Positions 35,063-44,961 are shown, numbered from the stretch's first letter. The stretch: DNA of 64,000 bases from Psychroserpens damuponensis (GCF_000826655.1 NZ_JXJO01000001.1:124001-188000); one strand, 5' to 3'. Notes: generated by a model from the sequence alone, not told the origin. Numbers and translations are program-made.

Positions 35063-36166
35063 ATGAAAAATATTGTGCATATTTGTAAAAAATTTTTGCT
35101 TTTGAAAAAGTACTTACGCATTGTTATCACCTTGATTCCATTTTTTTGCGCCTCACAAACTAAATATTCTAATGAATTTTTGAATATTGGTGTGGATGCA
35201 GCTGCACTTGGAATGAGTAATAGTGTAGCGTCTCATACTGCAGATGTAAATTCTGGGTATTGGAATCCTGCTGGTCTTGTTAATCTTGAAGACAGTCAAT
35301 TAGCATTATTACACTCTAGTTATTTTGCTAATATTGCAAATTACAACTATATCGCTTTTGCAAAACCTTTAGATGATAGAAGCGCCATAGCTTTATCACT
35401 TATTAGATTTGGTGTTGATGATATTTTAGATACCACACAATTAATTGACGATCAAGGAAATATTAATTACGACAGAGTGAGTTTATTCTCAACGGCAGAT
35501 TATGCAATGACGTTTTCATATGCTAGAAAACTACCTTTAGACGGTTTAAGTTATGGTATAAATGCCAAAGTGGTAAGACGTATTATTGGCGATTTTGCTA
35601 ATTCTTGGGGATTTGGCCTTGATGCTGGAATTCAATTTGAAAGTAAAAATGATTGGAAGTTTGGTATCATGGCAAGAGACATTACCACCACTTTTAATGC
35701 ATGGTCTTTTGATGATGATAAATTAGCAGATATTCAAAACGCTATTGAAGGTCAAAACCAAACCGTACCTGAGAGCACAGAGCTTACCATCCCTAAATTA
35801 CAAATTGGGATGTCTAAAAAATTTGTGTTTCATTATGACTACTCACTATTAGCTTCTTTTGATTTAAATGTAAGATTTGAACAAAATAATGACATCATTT
35901 CATCTTCTTTTGCAAGTTTCAATCCGGCTTTAGGATTTGAATTTGGATATACAGACCTTGTATTTTTAAGAGCTGGTGCAGGAAATTTTCAAAATGAATT
36001 ACAATTAGACAATTCAGAAAACTTAACCTTTCAACCTAGTTTAGGCTTAGGCTTTAAATATAGAGGCATTCAAATAGATTATGCTTTTACAGATATTGGA
36101 GATCAAAGTGCCGCTTTATACTCCAATGTTTTTTCTTTAAAACTCGATTTAAGTATCTTTAGATAG
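35063..36166 (+). CDS. PorV/PorQ-type outer-membrane beta-barrel protein
   Basis: 367 residues. The N-terminus MKNIVHICKKFLLLKKYLRI leads into the signal segment VITLIPFFCASQ. The mature start FLNIGVDAAALGMSNSVASH, followed by DVNSGYWNPAGLVNL, is diagnostic of the PorV/PorQ family, and the rest alternates as in a barrel of FadL type and ends with a long aromatic strand. Members include PorV, the type 9 secretion shuttle, but several paralogues have other roles. Its stop codon overlaps the GTG start of lnt, so the two genes are coupled. Confidence 0.88.
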   Translation: MKNIVHICKKFLLLKKYLRIVITLIPFFCASQTKYSNEFLNIGVDAAALGMSNSVASHTADVNSGYWNPAGLVNLEDSQLALLHSSYFANIANYNYIAFAKPLDDRSAIALSLIRFGVDDILDTTQLIDDQGNINYDRVSLFSTADYAMTFSYARKLPLDGLSYGINAKVVRRIIGDFANSWGFGLDAGIQFESKNDWKFGIMARDITTTFNAWSFDDDKLADIQNAIEGQNQTVPESTELTIPKLQIGMSKKFVFHYDYSLLASFDLNVRFEQNNDIISSSFASFNPALGFEFGYTDLVFLRAGAGNFQNELQLDNSENLTFQPSLGLGFKYRGIQIDYAFTDIGDQSAALYSNVFSLKLDLSIFR

Positions 36167-37764
36167 TGAATAGACTTTTACTTTCAATGTTATCAGGCAT
36201 TATTTTAGCATTAGGTTGGCCAACCTATGGTTTTCCTATTTTACTGTTTTTTGCGTTTGTCCCATTATTACTAGTCGAACGCCAATTACGATTGTCTAAT
36301 GCAAAACTAAAAAGTCTTAAAATTTTTGGTCTCTCCTATCTCACATTTCTCATCTGGAATGCCATTACAACAAGTTGGTTACGATTTGCAGACCCCTTTG
36401 GAGCTGGCTTCGCCGTTTTTGTAAACTCGGCATTGATGGCACTCATCATATTACTATATCACAAATATGCCAACCGACAATCACAAAACAGATCCTTATT
36501 ATTTTTGGTTGTACTCTGGATCAGTTTTGAAAAATTACATTTAGGATGGGAATTTTCTTGGCCTTGGCTTAATCTTGGCAATGGTTTTTCAAACTATATA
36601 AGTTGGGTACAATGGTATGAATATACTGGAACTTTTGGAGGTACACTTTGGGTATGGATTTTAAATACCCTCATTTTTAAAGGCGCTATAACCTATCAAA
36701 CCGAAAAATCAAAACCGGTTTTAAAATCTTTACTGCTGAAATGTGCTGGACTCATAATTGCACCAATACTGATATCTCTGGCAATTTACAATAGCTATTC
36801 TCATGAAGGAAACACCGTAAATGTAATTGCTTTACAGCCTAATATTGATCCTTATTCAGAAAAATATAATATCACAAATTTAAAATTTGCAGATCTGTTT
36901 TTTGAACTATCAAATTCTAAAATCACAGATTCTACAGACTTTGTCATTGCTCCCGAAACCTTTTTAGCAGAAGGCACACGACTCAAACAATTTGATAATT
37001 CGTTAGTAAAAAATAAATTTGATCGTTACGTTCTAGAACATCCAAACGTCAATCTCCTAACTGGCATTTCATTTTACGACATGTTTAAAGATGCGCGTAG
37101 AATTAGAAAAGAAACTAACGTTTACAAGTTCTCACCAAATACGTGGTATGACGATTATAACGCTGCACTTTTAATTAATAGTACAGATACTGTACAACAA
37201 TACAACAAATCAAAATTGGTTGTTGGTGTTGAAAATTTCCCATATCAGGATGTTTTAAAACCGCTTATTGGAGATGCTATGATTGATCTTGGAGGTACCA
37301 TAGCCATGAAAACCACACAAGATTACAGAAGTGTTTTTACAGGTATAAATCCTAATCACAAAGCGGCTCCAATCATATGTTATGAATCTGTTTATGGTGA
37401 GTTTGTTACTGGATATGTAAGAAACGACGCCAACTTTTTGGCCATTATCACTAACGATGCGTGGTGGAATGTAACCCAAGGCCATAAACAACATTTAAGT
37501 TATGCTAAACTTAGAGCTGTAGAAACTCGACGTGACATTGTACGTAGTGCAAATACTGGCGTTTCTGCAATAATTAATGCCAAAGGAGATATCACTAGTA
37601 CGCTTGCTTATGGAGAAAAAGGTGCATTATCAGGGCAATTAATCACTAATGATAAAATTACCTTCTATGTGATGGCTGGAGATTATATTGCTAGAATTAG
37701 CATTTTTATTCTAATTTTTGTGGGATTGATAGGTTTCTTCCGAAGAAAAAAAGAACAACTCTAA
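36166..37764 (+). CDS. lnt: Apolipoprotein N-acyltransferase
   Basis: 532 residues from a GTG overlapping the previous stop. Hydrophobic N-terminal helices occupy about residues 1-210 and a last helix lies near the C-terminus; between them is a nitrilase-like domain with catalytic Glu264 (APETFLAEG), Lys348 (YNKSKLVVG) and Cys405 (PIICYESVYG). This is the complete triad of the enzyme that adds the third acyl chain to lipoproteins in the inner membrane. The lipid-rich neighbourhood fits. Confidence 0.93.
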   Translation: MNRLLLSMLSGIILALGWPTYGFPILLFFAFVPLLLVERQLRLSNAKLKSLKIFGLSYLTFLIWNAITTSWLRFADPFGAGFAVFVNSALMALIILLYHKYANRQSQNRSLLFLVVLWISFEKLHLGWEFSWPWLNLGNGFSNYISWVQWYEYTGTFGGTLWVWILNTLIFKGAITYQTEKSKPVLKSLLLKCAGLIIAPILISLAIYNSYSHEGNTVNVIALQPNIDPYSEKYNITNLKFADLFFELSNSKITDSTDFVIAPETFLAEGTRLKQFDNSLVKNKFDRYVLEHPNVNLLTGISFYDMFKDARRIRKETNVYKFSPNTWYDDYNAALLINSTDTVQQYNKSKLVVGVENFPYQDVLKPLIGDAMIDLGGTIAMKTTQDYRSVFTGINPNHKAAPIICYESVYGEFVTGYVRNDANFLAIITNDAWWNVTQGHKQHLSYAKLRAVETRRDIVRSANTGVSAIINAKGDITSTLAYGEKGALSGQLITNDKITFYVMAGDYIARISIFILIFVGLIGFFRRKKEQL

Positions 37765-37859
37765 CGTATTGAAAAAGGACTCTACATTGCTCTACGGAAA
37801 TGTAAAACATCTACAAATTGGTCTTTTAAATAAATTACTTAGCCAATAAAAACAATCAC

Positions 37860-39254
37860 TTATTGTCCTCTATAATATAAAATAGTACTTAAGGTTTTAA
37901 CGACAATATTAATATCTAGAAAAACGCTTCGATGTTTGATATAATATAAATCATATTGAAGTTTTGTTAAACTATCATCAACAGATGAGCCATAGCGTGT
38001 ATTTACTTGTGCCCAACCTGTAAGTCCAGGTTTTACAATATGCCTTGTTTCATAAAAAGGGATAATTCTTGAGAGTTCGTTTACAAAAAACGGACGTTCT
38101 GGACGAGGACCAATAATACTCATATCACCTCGAAGCACATTGAGAAACTGAGGAATTTCATCGAGTCGTGATCGTCTCAGGAACGTTCCAAATTTGGTAA
38201 TTCTTACATCATTTTTCTGAGCCCATTTTGCACCACCTGCTTCAGCGTTTACGACCATACTGCGCAGCTTAACAATTTGAAATAGCTTACCATTTTGACC
38301 CACACGCTCTTGAAAATAAAACAGAGGACCTTTGTTAGCTATAAAATTTCCGATGATAATAAAAGGAAGAATGATACTACCAAAAACGAGTCCTAGAATT
38401 GAAAATATAATATCAAAAGCACGATGAAAAAAGAGGTATAATGTATTTTGATTACTGCGACTAAATGGGAAATATTTATAAAAATCTTTACCAACAAACT
38501 GAATAGGCACACGGTAAGTAATCTCTTCAAAAACCTGTGTATATTCTCGTATTATAAACCCTTTATCGAGCAAAGAAATGAGGTCGTGATAAATCTCTGA
38601 CGTAATGGTCTCAGAGTTATAGCTGGCTACAAGTATTTCAGATATTTTTTCATCTCTAATAACTTGCAATAAGTTTTGAGAATCAAACTCTTTTAAACCT
38701 TTAAATTTTATTGGTGAATCTGCCTCAGTTTCTGAGTTTATAAATCCAACAATTTTATAATTAGGATCGGACTGATTCAAAGGTTTTATGATATTTTCAA
38801 TATTGGAAATTTCTCCTACTAATAATACTTTTTTATAGAATCTAGGTGTTGAAATAAATGTAATATAAATCCATCTCCAAATAAAAATCATGGCAATGAT
38901 GCACAAATAAAAATACAATATTTGCAATCGTCGCTCAGGAAGAAAAGGTGTTAAAACTGGTGTTAGAAGATAAAATAAGACAGTCGTAGATACTGTTAAA
39001 ACTATGTTTCTAAAGGTAACATCTAATTTACTTGATTTTTGAAGATCATAGATTTCGAAAATTGTACCAAACACAGTGATGTAAATGGCCAAAACGATGA
39101 GATACCCAATATTATCTCTTATTACAGTTAAATAATCATAATTAATACAAGTTTCTAAAAAATACAAACCAAGTACAACAACACATATATCCATGATGCG
39201 GAGTAATACTTTACGCTCTGAAATCTCAAAATGGATGTCTTTTTTACGGCTCAT
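37860..39254 (-). CDS. WcaJ-type polyprenyl-phosphate sugar-1-phosphate transferase
   Basis: 464 residues. N-terminal transmembrane helices (about residues 17-130) with a Rossmann-like insert (FYKKVLLVGEISNIENIIKP), one further helix at about 285, and the catalytic C-terminal domain with KLRSMVVNAEAGG, SRLDEIPQFLNVLRGDMS, IGPRPERPFFV and PGLTGWAQVN. It loads the first sugar (glucose, galactose or a derivative) onto undecaprenyl phosphate and so starts repeat-unit synthesis. As the last gene of the long leftward cluster it marks its 3' boundary. Confidence 0.93.
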   Translation of the reverse strand: MSRKKDIHFEISERKVLLRIMDICVVVLGLYFLETCINYDYLTVIRDNIGYLIVLAIYITVFGTIFEIYDLQKSSKLDVTFRNIVLTVSTTVLFYLLTPVLTPFLPERRLQILYFYLCIIAMIFIWRWIYITFISTPRFYKKVLLVGEISNIENIIKPLNQSDPNYKIVGFINSETEADSPIKFKGLKEFDSQNLLQVIRDEKISEILVASYNSETITSEIYHDLISLLDKGFIIREYTQVFEEITYRVPIQFVGKDFYKYFPFSRSNQNTLYLFFHRAFDIIFSILGLVFGSIILPFIIIGNFIANKGPLFYFQERVGQNGKLFQIVKLRSMVVNAEAGGAKWAQKNDVRITKFGTFLRRSRLDEIPQFLNVLRGDMSIIGPRPERPFFVNELSRIIPFYETRHIVKPGLTGWAQVNTRYGSSVDDSLTKLQYDLYYIKHRSVFLDINIVVKTLSTILYYRGQ

Positions 39255-39313
39255 TAATTAATTTAAGGTCTGGTAAATATACTAAGTTCAATAACATTAC
39301 AATAATTATTTCG

Positions 39314-40321
39314 TCATATGACATCAGCCCATAGTATTTTAACTTTTTGCCAATCAAATTGCTCAACTTTAGTTCTAGCATTAGTTATAATTTGATGTCG
39401 CTTAGCCTCACTTTTAAACAATTCAATAACAGCCTCTACCATAAGATCAACGTTATCTGGTTCAACCAAAACACCATGAACATTATTCTGTATTAGAAAG
39501 GGCATACCTCCAACATTTGTAGACACAACTGGTAACCCTAAAGCCATTGCTTCAATGACACTAACAGGTGTATTATCAAAATTAGTGGTATTTATAAACA
39601 CATTATACGCTTTTGATAACTCAATCCATTCTGTTTTTTTTAATTTCCCTGTAAATTTCACATTTAAGTTTAATTTGTTGGCTAATTTTTTAACATCAAT
39701 AAAAGTCCCATCACTATCTGGTCCAACCATACATAATTCAGCATTAGGATACGTTACTTTTAATCGTTCTAAAACCTTAATTGCTAGTTGTGGATTATAA
39801 ATTTTAGAAAAAGACCTTACCCATAACAATCTTGGACATACAAAATCCTTTTCAATGCATTTATAGTTTTCTATATTAAGTGTGTTAGGAATATACTTGA
39901 CATTATTATAACCATTTTGGTTGAATGCGTCTTTGAGGTAAATAGATGGTGATACATTAAATTTAGAATTTTTAAAAACCATGTTACTCATTTTTGGATG
40001 TTTTTCTAATCTGGCAGGCAGATTTCCTCCATGTAAGATTGGAACATATGGTATTTTATAGCGCCTTGAAATTATACTAATTATCCAAGCGTAGTAAAAG
40101 TTTTGAGTACTATAAGTATCTATTAAAACAGAATCAATTTTTTCAGAATATTTAATAATTGAGCTAATCATATCAAATAATCTCAGCGCTTTATTGGTTT
40201 TAGAAGACGCGTAATAAATGAAGTAACCTTCATTTTCTAATAATGGTCCTAACGTTTGGATTCCTGATACGTTAGACTTATTATTACTTAAGTTGTTTCC
40301 TATGTATAGGATTTTTTTCAT
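39314..40321 (-). CDS. GT4 family glycosyltransferase
   Basis: 335 residues. GT-B fold: N-terminal Rossmann start MKKILYIGNNLSNNKSNVSG and donor-binding half with the E-x7-E motif in NTPVSVIEAMALGLPVVSTN. The acceptor is unknown. The first 38 nt of the gene overlap the end of the preceding O-antigen ligase gene. It is the penultimate gene of the cluster, 59 nt before the initiating transferase. Confidence 0.92.
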   Translation of the reverse strand: MKKILYIGNNLSNNKSNVSGIQTLGPLLENEGYFIYYASSKTNKALRLFDMISSIIKYSEKIDSVLIDTYSTQNFYYAWIISIISRRYKIPYVPILHGGNLPARLEKHPKMSNMVFKNSKFNVSPSIYLKDAFNQNGYNNVKYIPNTLNIENYKCIEKDFVCPRLLWVRSFSKIYNPQLAIKVLERLKVTYPNAELCMVGPDSDGTFIDVKKLANKLNLNVKFTGKLKKTEWIELSKAYNVFINTTNFDNTPVSVIEAMALGLPVVSTNVGGMPFLIQNNVHGVLVEPDNVDLMVEAVIELFKSEAKRHQIITNARTKVEQFDWQKVKILWADVI

Positions 40322-41636
40322 TTCTGACGTTTAATAAGGCTAAAGCATATATAAAAGCTGGCATAGCGATACGCATACCCGAATGATTAATAGTCGCAAA
40401 CCAAAGACACAAAAAAGCATAGAAGAATATATTATTCTTATTTTGGGAGCGAAAATATAATGGTTTAAAAATTAAAATTAATAATATGATCACCCCAAAC
40501 ATACCATGTTCTGCCAACGTACGACTCACTTCGTTATGAGAAATAACGCCTTGGCCAGTTTTTTCAATACGTTGATCTTTAGCTCGACTAGAGCCTATAC
40601 CCAAAATAGGACTAGACATAAAACCTCCAATTTCATTAATAAACAAATCACTCCGACCTGTTGATATATCTCCTTTCTCTCGACCTAACGAATCTTCATT
40701 AGAATAACGTTTATCTAACATACCTCCTGTTTGAGTTGAAGTGTAAAGCCAAATAGAAAAAATACCTATAAAAAATAAGAATAATAATTTAATCAGTTCG
40801 TTTCTTTTCCGTCTGTTTACATAACCATAGTAAATAACTAAAAATGCTAATAACCCAATAACAGCGGCAAAAACTCCACCTCGACTTAATGTCACTAGAG
40901 TTCTAAAGGTCATGATTCCAAAAAGTAAAATATTAAAAATTTTCAAGCCTAAATTAGGAGATTTCATAAAAAAACGAACAGCTAAAATAAACATCCCTAA
41001 ACCAAAAACAGTAGCAACTTGATTAGCTCCAAATCCACCAGAGGCCTCTGTATTTGAGGCTGTATTTGTTATAATCTCCTTTATATCTGGCGTATAGAAA
41101 ATATTATATGTCACATGTGTTATCAATGGAAAGAGAATAAATAATAATATAGTATCTAATTGATTTTTAGTTACCTTCCTATCATAACAAAAAAGTGCAG
41201 CAAAACCTAGACAAGCAGGTCCACTTAATACAAAAGCTATATTTGTTCTAAAATTAGCATCAAAACTCAATGTCGTTGACGCTACGAATATTGAAGGAAT
41301 TAAAAACATCAGGTATACAAAGTAAGGATAGCCTTTTCCCGAAATCCCTTTATAAAACATACCAATTATCATAAAAAGAATCACTAAATACTTAGAGGCT
41401 TCATAAGAAACTGACCCCTTAGTAGTTCTCATAAAAACCTCTAAACCTACAAAATAGGCGCAAGCCTTTAATACTTCAAAAGTTTTTTGAGAATTTGCAG
41501 ACATTACAATTTGGTAGAGAAAATAAAATATGGCACAAAAAAAATAAAGTTTAGCTAAAGTTTCACTGAAATAAATCAACATCCCGATCGCTGCATGTAG
41601 ACCTATGGCAGTTATGTAGGTAATATTGGTTTTCAA
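40284..41636 (-). CDS. O-antigen ligase/polymerase-like membrane protein (Wzy_C family)
   Basis: 450 residues with about 12 transmembrane segments. The periplasmic loop LGIGSSRAKDQRIEKTGQGV followed by ISHNEVSRTLAEHG is the Wzy_C signature (conserved Arg and HN). Such proteins polymerise lipid-linked repeat units or ligate them to a carrier; which applies here cannot be decided, since no second candidate is present and no chain-length regulator is seen. The end of the gene overlaps the next gene by 38 nt, an unusually long overlap for this cluster. Confidence 0.88.
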   Translation of the reverse strand: MKTNITYITAIGLHAAIGMLIYFSETLAKLYFFCAIFYFLYQIVMSANSQKTFEVLKACAYFVGLEVFMRTTKGSVSYEASKYLVILFMIIGMFYKGISGKGYPYFVYLMFLIPSIFVASTTLSFDANFRTNIAFVLSGPACLGFAALFCYDRKVTKNQLDTILLFILFPLITHVTYNIFYTPDIKEIITNTASNTEASGGFGANQVATVFGLGMFILAVRFFMKSPNLGLKIFNILLFGIMTFRTLVTLSRGGVFAAVIGLLAFLVIYYGYVNRRKRNELIKLLFLFFIGIFSIWLYTSTQTGGMLDKRYSNEDSLGREKGDISTGRSDLFINEIGGFMSSPILGIGSSRAKDQRIEKTGQGVISHNEVSRTLAEHGMFGVIILLILIFKPLYFRSQNKNNIFFYAFLCLWFATINHSGMRIAMPAFIYALALLNVRNEKNPIHRKQLK

Positions 41637-41701
41637 TGGTTTTTATTAAATTTTAAGTTACTCGAAAATTGCTAGTTCATAGAAATAATCCAAAAGGATA
41701 C

Positions 41702-42508
41702 TTATGAAAATATTTTTTTATAATCGTCTATAGGGAATTTATAGCTATAACTTCTACCAGAAAGATATACAAAGAAATGAATAATAAATATAGGGACATA
41801 AGGTCCAGCTACTTTTAAATACCAATCATAAGTTTTATTACGATATTCACAAATTAAAAAAGGAGTAATATCTTTGTTTAAATAATTTTTCGTCACTTGT
41901 TCAAATTCAATAACCTTACCTTCTATAAAAGAGCGAAAGTTTACTTTTCGCTTTGTTCGAGATAATTCATAAAGCTCAATTACAGATAAAGGATGATTAA
42001 GTTCATTATAAAACAACATTCCCCAAGACGGGTCAATTAATACCCATTTATCCAATTCTCTTATATACACTTCGTTAAAGGAGTGCCCTCCATTATCTCT
42101 CCTATATGGCGCACTAGTAGTGCCCCATTCACGAACTTGTAAATCATTAATGAGGCAAAAATTATTATAAATCTGCGCCATGTCACTGCATACTCCCCCA
42201 TTACCGTATAACATAGTATCTAAGGCTTTAGCTGAAGGCTCACTCAATCCAGGACCAACCTTAGTATGTTTACATAGCCATGATGAGAGTTTCTTTGCTG
42301 TATCTAAATCTGAATTTAGTTTTCCTTTTTGAAAAATTTCAGCATTTATGTCATAAAAGCACTTAGGAACCTCTTCCTTTAAATTCCAATCATTATAAGA
42401 AATCGAAGAGATTGCGTGTTCATCAGAATTCTTTGACAACAACCGAAACCGAGTCAGATACAAAAAAGGATGACGCTTTAAAGTCCAGCGTATTTTTTTT
42501 AGAAACAT
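41702..42508 (-). CDS. Transglutaminase-like domain protein
   Basis: 268 residues. A transglutaminase-like core with Cys107 (NGGVCSDMAQIY), His142 (GGHSFNEVYI) and Asp159 (VLIDPSWGM) gives a full catalytic triad. The N-terminal part has basic and aromatic residues (WTLKRHPFLYLTRF) but no convincing signal peptide, and near the end a hydrophobic segment (VPIFIIHFFVYLSG, about residues 235-248) could be a membrane helix. Family members include proteases and amide-forming enzymes. In a polysaccharide cluster it could process a protein or peptide-bearing glycan (inference). Confidence 0.83.
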   Translation of the reverse strand: MFLKKIRWTLKRHPFLYLTRFRLLSKNSDEHAISSISYNDWNLKEEVPKCFYDINAEIFQKGKLNSDLDTAKKLSSWLCKHTKVGPGLSEPSAKALDTMLYGNGGVCSDMAQIYNNFCLINDLQVREWGTTSAPYRRDNGGHSFNEVYIRELDKWVLIDPSWGMLFYNELNHPLSVIELYELSRTKRKVNFRSFIEGKVIEFEQVTKNYLNKDITPFLICEYRNKTYDWYLKVAGPYVPIFIIHFFVYLSGRSYSYKFPIDDYKKIFS

Positions 42509-42681
42509 TAAGTGAAATACAATGAATTAATTGGCTTTAAAATTATCATTTTTTTTTTAATAGCTATAAGATATAAAAAAAAATCACTCATATATTTTTT
42601 ACAATTGATTTCAAATTAACAAATCGACATTAACCGATTCCAACCAACTTGTGATATAATATTTTTTTCAAAGGTTATGCT

Positions 42682-43809
42682 TTATAATGTAATTTCAGTT
42701 TTAATACGATTGTTATAGTTATTAAAACTGAATTTTTCAACTTCTAAACGCTGATTAATCAACATTGTATAAAAATGATTCGGATCTACTTTCTTTAACT
42801 CTATAATTGCTGATTTTAATTTTTTTGCAGTTACCTCTTCCAAGCAAATACCGGTTTTCATATGTTCAATATATTGCCCGATAGATGAAATATTAGATAC
42901 AATAGGAATACAACCAAAATTCATCGCTTCAGCAATTACCTTTGGGAAACCTTCAGATGCAGTTGTAGGCATTAAAAACACCTGACTTGCTTTATATATT
43001 TTAAAAACTTGTTCTCGAGACAAGCTTCTATGAAAAACAATATCTACTTCTAAATTTTCAGTAAGAGATTTAAAATAAGGCAAATCTGGACCATCTCCTA
43101 CCAAGTGCACCTCTTTGATAAAGGCTTTTTCTTCAGCAGATAAGCCTGCAATGGCTTGAATAATTCGCTCCACTCCTTTAGGCTTCTCTAAGCGTCCAAC
43201 AAAACAACATGTTAATTTATTTTTAATAGACTTTAGTTTCCCCAATGTTTCCCCTTCGATTAATTCTTGATCTGTTAAACAAGGATTTTCAAAAGTCAAA
43301 CAATGTTTAGGTTGCTTTTCCCAACTTCCATTAATTGTTACTTTTCGTGACTGTTTTTTTAACATCCAACGTTGTAACCGATAACCTAAGGGTGGATTTT
43401 CTTGATTCCAGTTACCTGCATATTTAAACCAACCAGGTGTTTTAACGCAAAAAACCAAAAAAGGAATCACATATACTCCAATGCCTGTTGGGCCTCTAAA
43501 CTGAAACCAATCGACTTTCTTTAAAGTTGCATTTACAATATGTAAAACTTTTGGAGACTTCCAAATGAGCTGAAGTTTGGCTCCAAGTGTTGTTCCTCCT
43601 AAAGCAGGCAAAGGCACAAAAACAATACGATCAGAAATATAAGGTAAGGCACTAGCAGGCGCTACAGTTTCGTGATACATAGCTACATGGTAAATGGTAT
43701 CAAATATATCTAATAAATGGTTTAGCTCTGTTATGGTTGGTCCCCAACCTACAAGAGAACCATCTGCTGTTTTATAATGTTCTGTATGTGAAATAATAGC
43801 TAGTTTCAT
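42682..43809 (-). CDS. GT4 family glycosyltransferase
   Basis: 375 residues, GT-B type. N-terminal MKLAIISHTEHYKTADGSLV; donor half with KLTCCFVGRLEKPKGVERI and the E-x7-E motif in TASEGFPKVIAEAMNFGCIP. It keeps the family's Gly-rich and EGF motifs. It starts 3 nt after the preceding GT4 gene, and 173 nt of AT-rich DNA without obvious coding potential separate it from the transglutaminase-like gene that follows. Confidence 0.92.
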   Translation of the reverse strand: MKLAIISHTEHYKTADGSLVGWGPTITELNHLLDIFDTIYHVAMYHETVAPASALPYISDRIVFVPLPALGGTTLGAKLQLIWKSPKVLHIVNATLKKVDWFQFRGPTGIGVYVIPFLVFCVKTPGWFKYAGNWNQENPPLGYRLQRWMLKKQSRKVTINGSWEKQPKHCLTFENPCLTDQELIEGETLGKLKSIKNKLTCCFVGRLEKPKGVERIIQAIAGLSAEEKAFIKEVHLVGDGPDLPYFKSLTENLEVDIVFHRSLSREQVFKIYKASQVFLMPTTASEGFPKVIAEAMNFGCIPIVSNISSIGQYIEHMKTGICLEEVTAKKLKSAIIELKKVDPNHFYTMLINQRLEVEKFSFNNYNNRIKTEITL

Positions 43810-43812
43810 ATC

Positions 43813-44913
43813 TTAAGCTTCAATAACGTCTATATAGCATTTAACGATTTTATCCCATGAATGTAAGCTAGCCCATGAAACAGCTTCCTCTTTATATAAA
43901 TTAGGGACTTCCAAAATAGATTTCAATGCATGTTCAAATTCTGATATACTTTCTCTAGATACTAAAAATCCTGATTTATCATTTAAAATAGCATCTTCAA
44001 TACCACAATTTTTAGATCCGATACTTGGTATCCCTAGAGCATTAGCTTCTAAAATAGCAATCCCAAAACCCTCAATATCTCCAGTACTACTTTCAGTACT
44101 CAACATTACAAATACATCTGTTGCTAAAAGCATTTCTTTTAATTTTTTAGAACTTAGTGCACCATGAAAAGTTACATGAGTATCAACTTTTAGGTTTTTA
44201 GCCTGTTTTAAAAACATATCTGCTTCTGTTGGAATCCCAACACAATGATAATGCAATTCTGGATACTCTTTTATAAGTGCAGGTAATAACTTTATAACTT
44301 CTAATTGCCCTTTTCTGGTACTCACTCTTCCAACGGTTGTTAGTACAGGATTACCTTTTAATGTTGCTTTTGTTAAGCTATCCATTTGCCAGTGACTCAA
44401 TTCTATTCCATTAGGAATTACGGTAATTTCCTTATTTAAATGACTCACCAATTGTTTAGTATAATTAGATACCGCAACAATACTATCAAACCGTTTTAAT
44501 GACATATTAATAGTTTTTTTTAAGCCAGCAGATTTAAAGTTCACTTCTGTTCCATGTATTACAGCCATCTTATTTCGTTTATAAAAAAGCGAACAAAAAG
44601 CTACATTCCAAAGTGAAAATTTCCCTGTAGTTATTACATAATCAGCCTTCTTAATACTTTTTATTGTTTCTACAATACGATTTAAATACATGATTGGCCT
44701 TACTCTTTTCAATGAGATTCTTTTTACTTCAAACGTTAAGGACGCATCAAAACTTATTTCTGATTCATTTGCAAAATCTCGTTGATCAGCAATCACAGTG
44801 ACTTTATAATTATTTTTAGATAAATATAATCCTAAATAATAAGCGTGATTACCTATTCCTCCAGGCTGCGGAGGGAATTCAGATGTTACTATTAGAATGT
44901 TCTTATTATTCAT
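43813..44913 (-). CDS. GT4 family glycosyltransferase
   Basis: 366 residues. The acceptor half opens with NILIVTSEFPPQPGGIGNHA, a classic GT4 start, and the donor half has LTTVGRVSTRKGQLEVIKLL and GFGIAILEANALGIPSIGS with both glutamates. Unlike the other GT4 enzymes here, an STESSTGDIE stretch precedes the E-x7-E helix. It is tightly packed with the next gene (3 nt). Confidence 0.93.
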   Translation of the reverse strand: MNNKNILIVTSEFPPQPGGIGNHAYYLGLYLSKNNYKVTVIADQRDFANESEISFDASLTFEVKRISLKRVRPIMYLNRIVETIKSIKKADYVITTGKFSLWNVAFCSLFYKRNKMAVIHGTEVNFKSAGLKKTINMSLKRFDSIVAVSNYTKQLVSHLNKEITVIPNGIELSHWQMDSLTKATLKGNPVLTTVGRVSTRKGQLEVIKLLPALIKEYPELHYHCVGIPTEADMFLKQAKNLKVDTHVTFHGALSSKKLKEMLLATDVFVMLSTESSTGDIEGFGIAILEANALGIPSIGSKNCGIEDAILNDKSGFLVSRESISEFEHALKSILEVPNLYKEEAVSWASLHSWDKIVKCYIDVIEA

Positions 44914-44961
44914 TTAAATATTATAATCAAAATTCGAATTAAAAAAGTTTCCTTTATAAAT

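Larger units (their letters stand above)
811..37745. repeat. Over-represented octamer TTCCGAAG / CTTCGGAA
   Basis: Exact copies start at 811, 1351, 2205, 2251, 3580, 4250, 6985, 12544, 15144, 17657, 23416, 23924, 24889, 26685, 26842, 31005, 32757 and 37738. Eight read CTTCGGAA and ten TTCCGAAG on the plus strand. The extended preference is T before the C and A after. Almost all are inside genes and many create serine codons TCC or TCG, which are otherwise uncommon here. None was found from 37,746 to 64,000. The count was done by eye. Confidence 0.75.

Noticed and set aside
37769-37849. TTG-initiated 26-codon frame between lnt and the cluster end
   Set aside because: Too short, non-ATG start, no motif and no neighbour relation; likely chance.
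42619-42684. In-frame continuation of about 20 codons after the stop of the GT4 gene at 42682
   Set aside because: The preceding 375 residues already make a complete GT4 enzyme, and 20 open codons are expected by chance fairly often.
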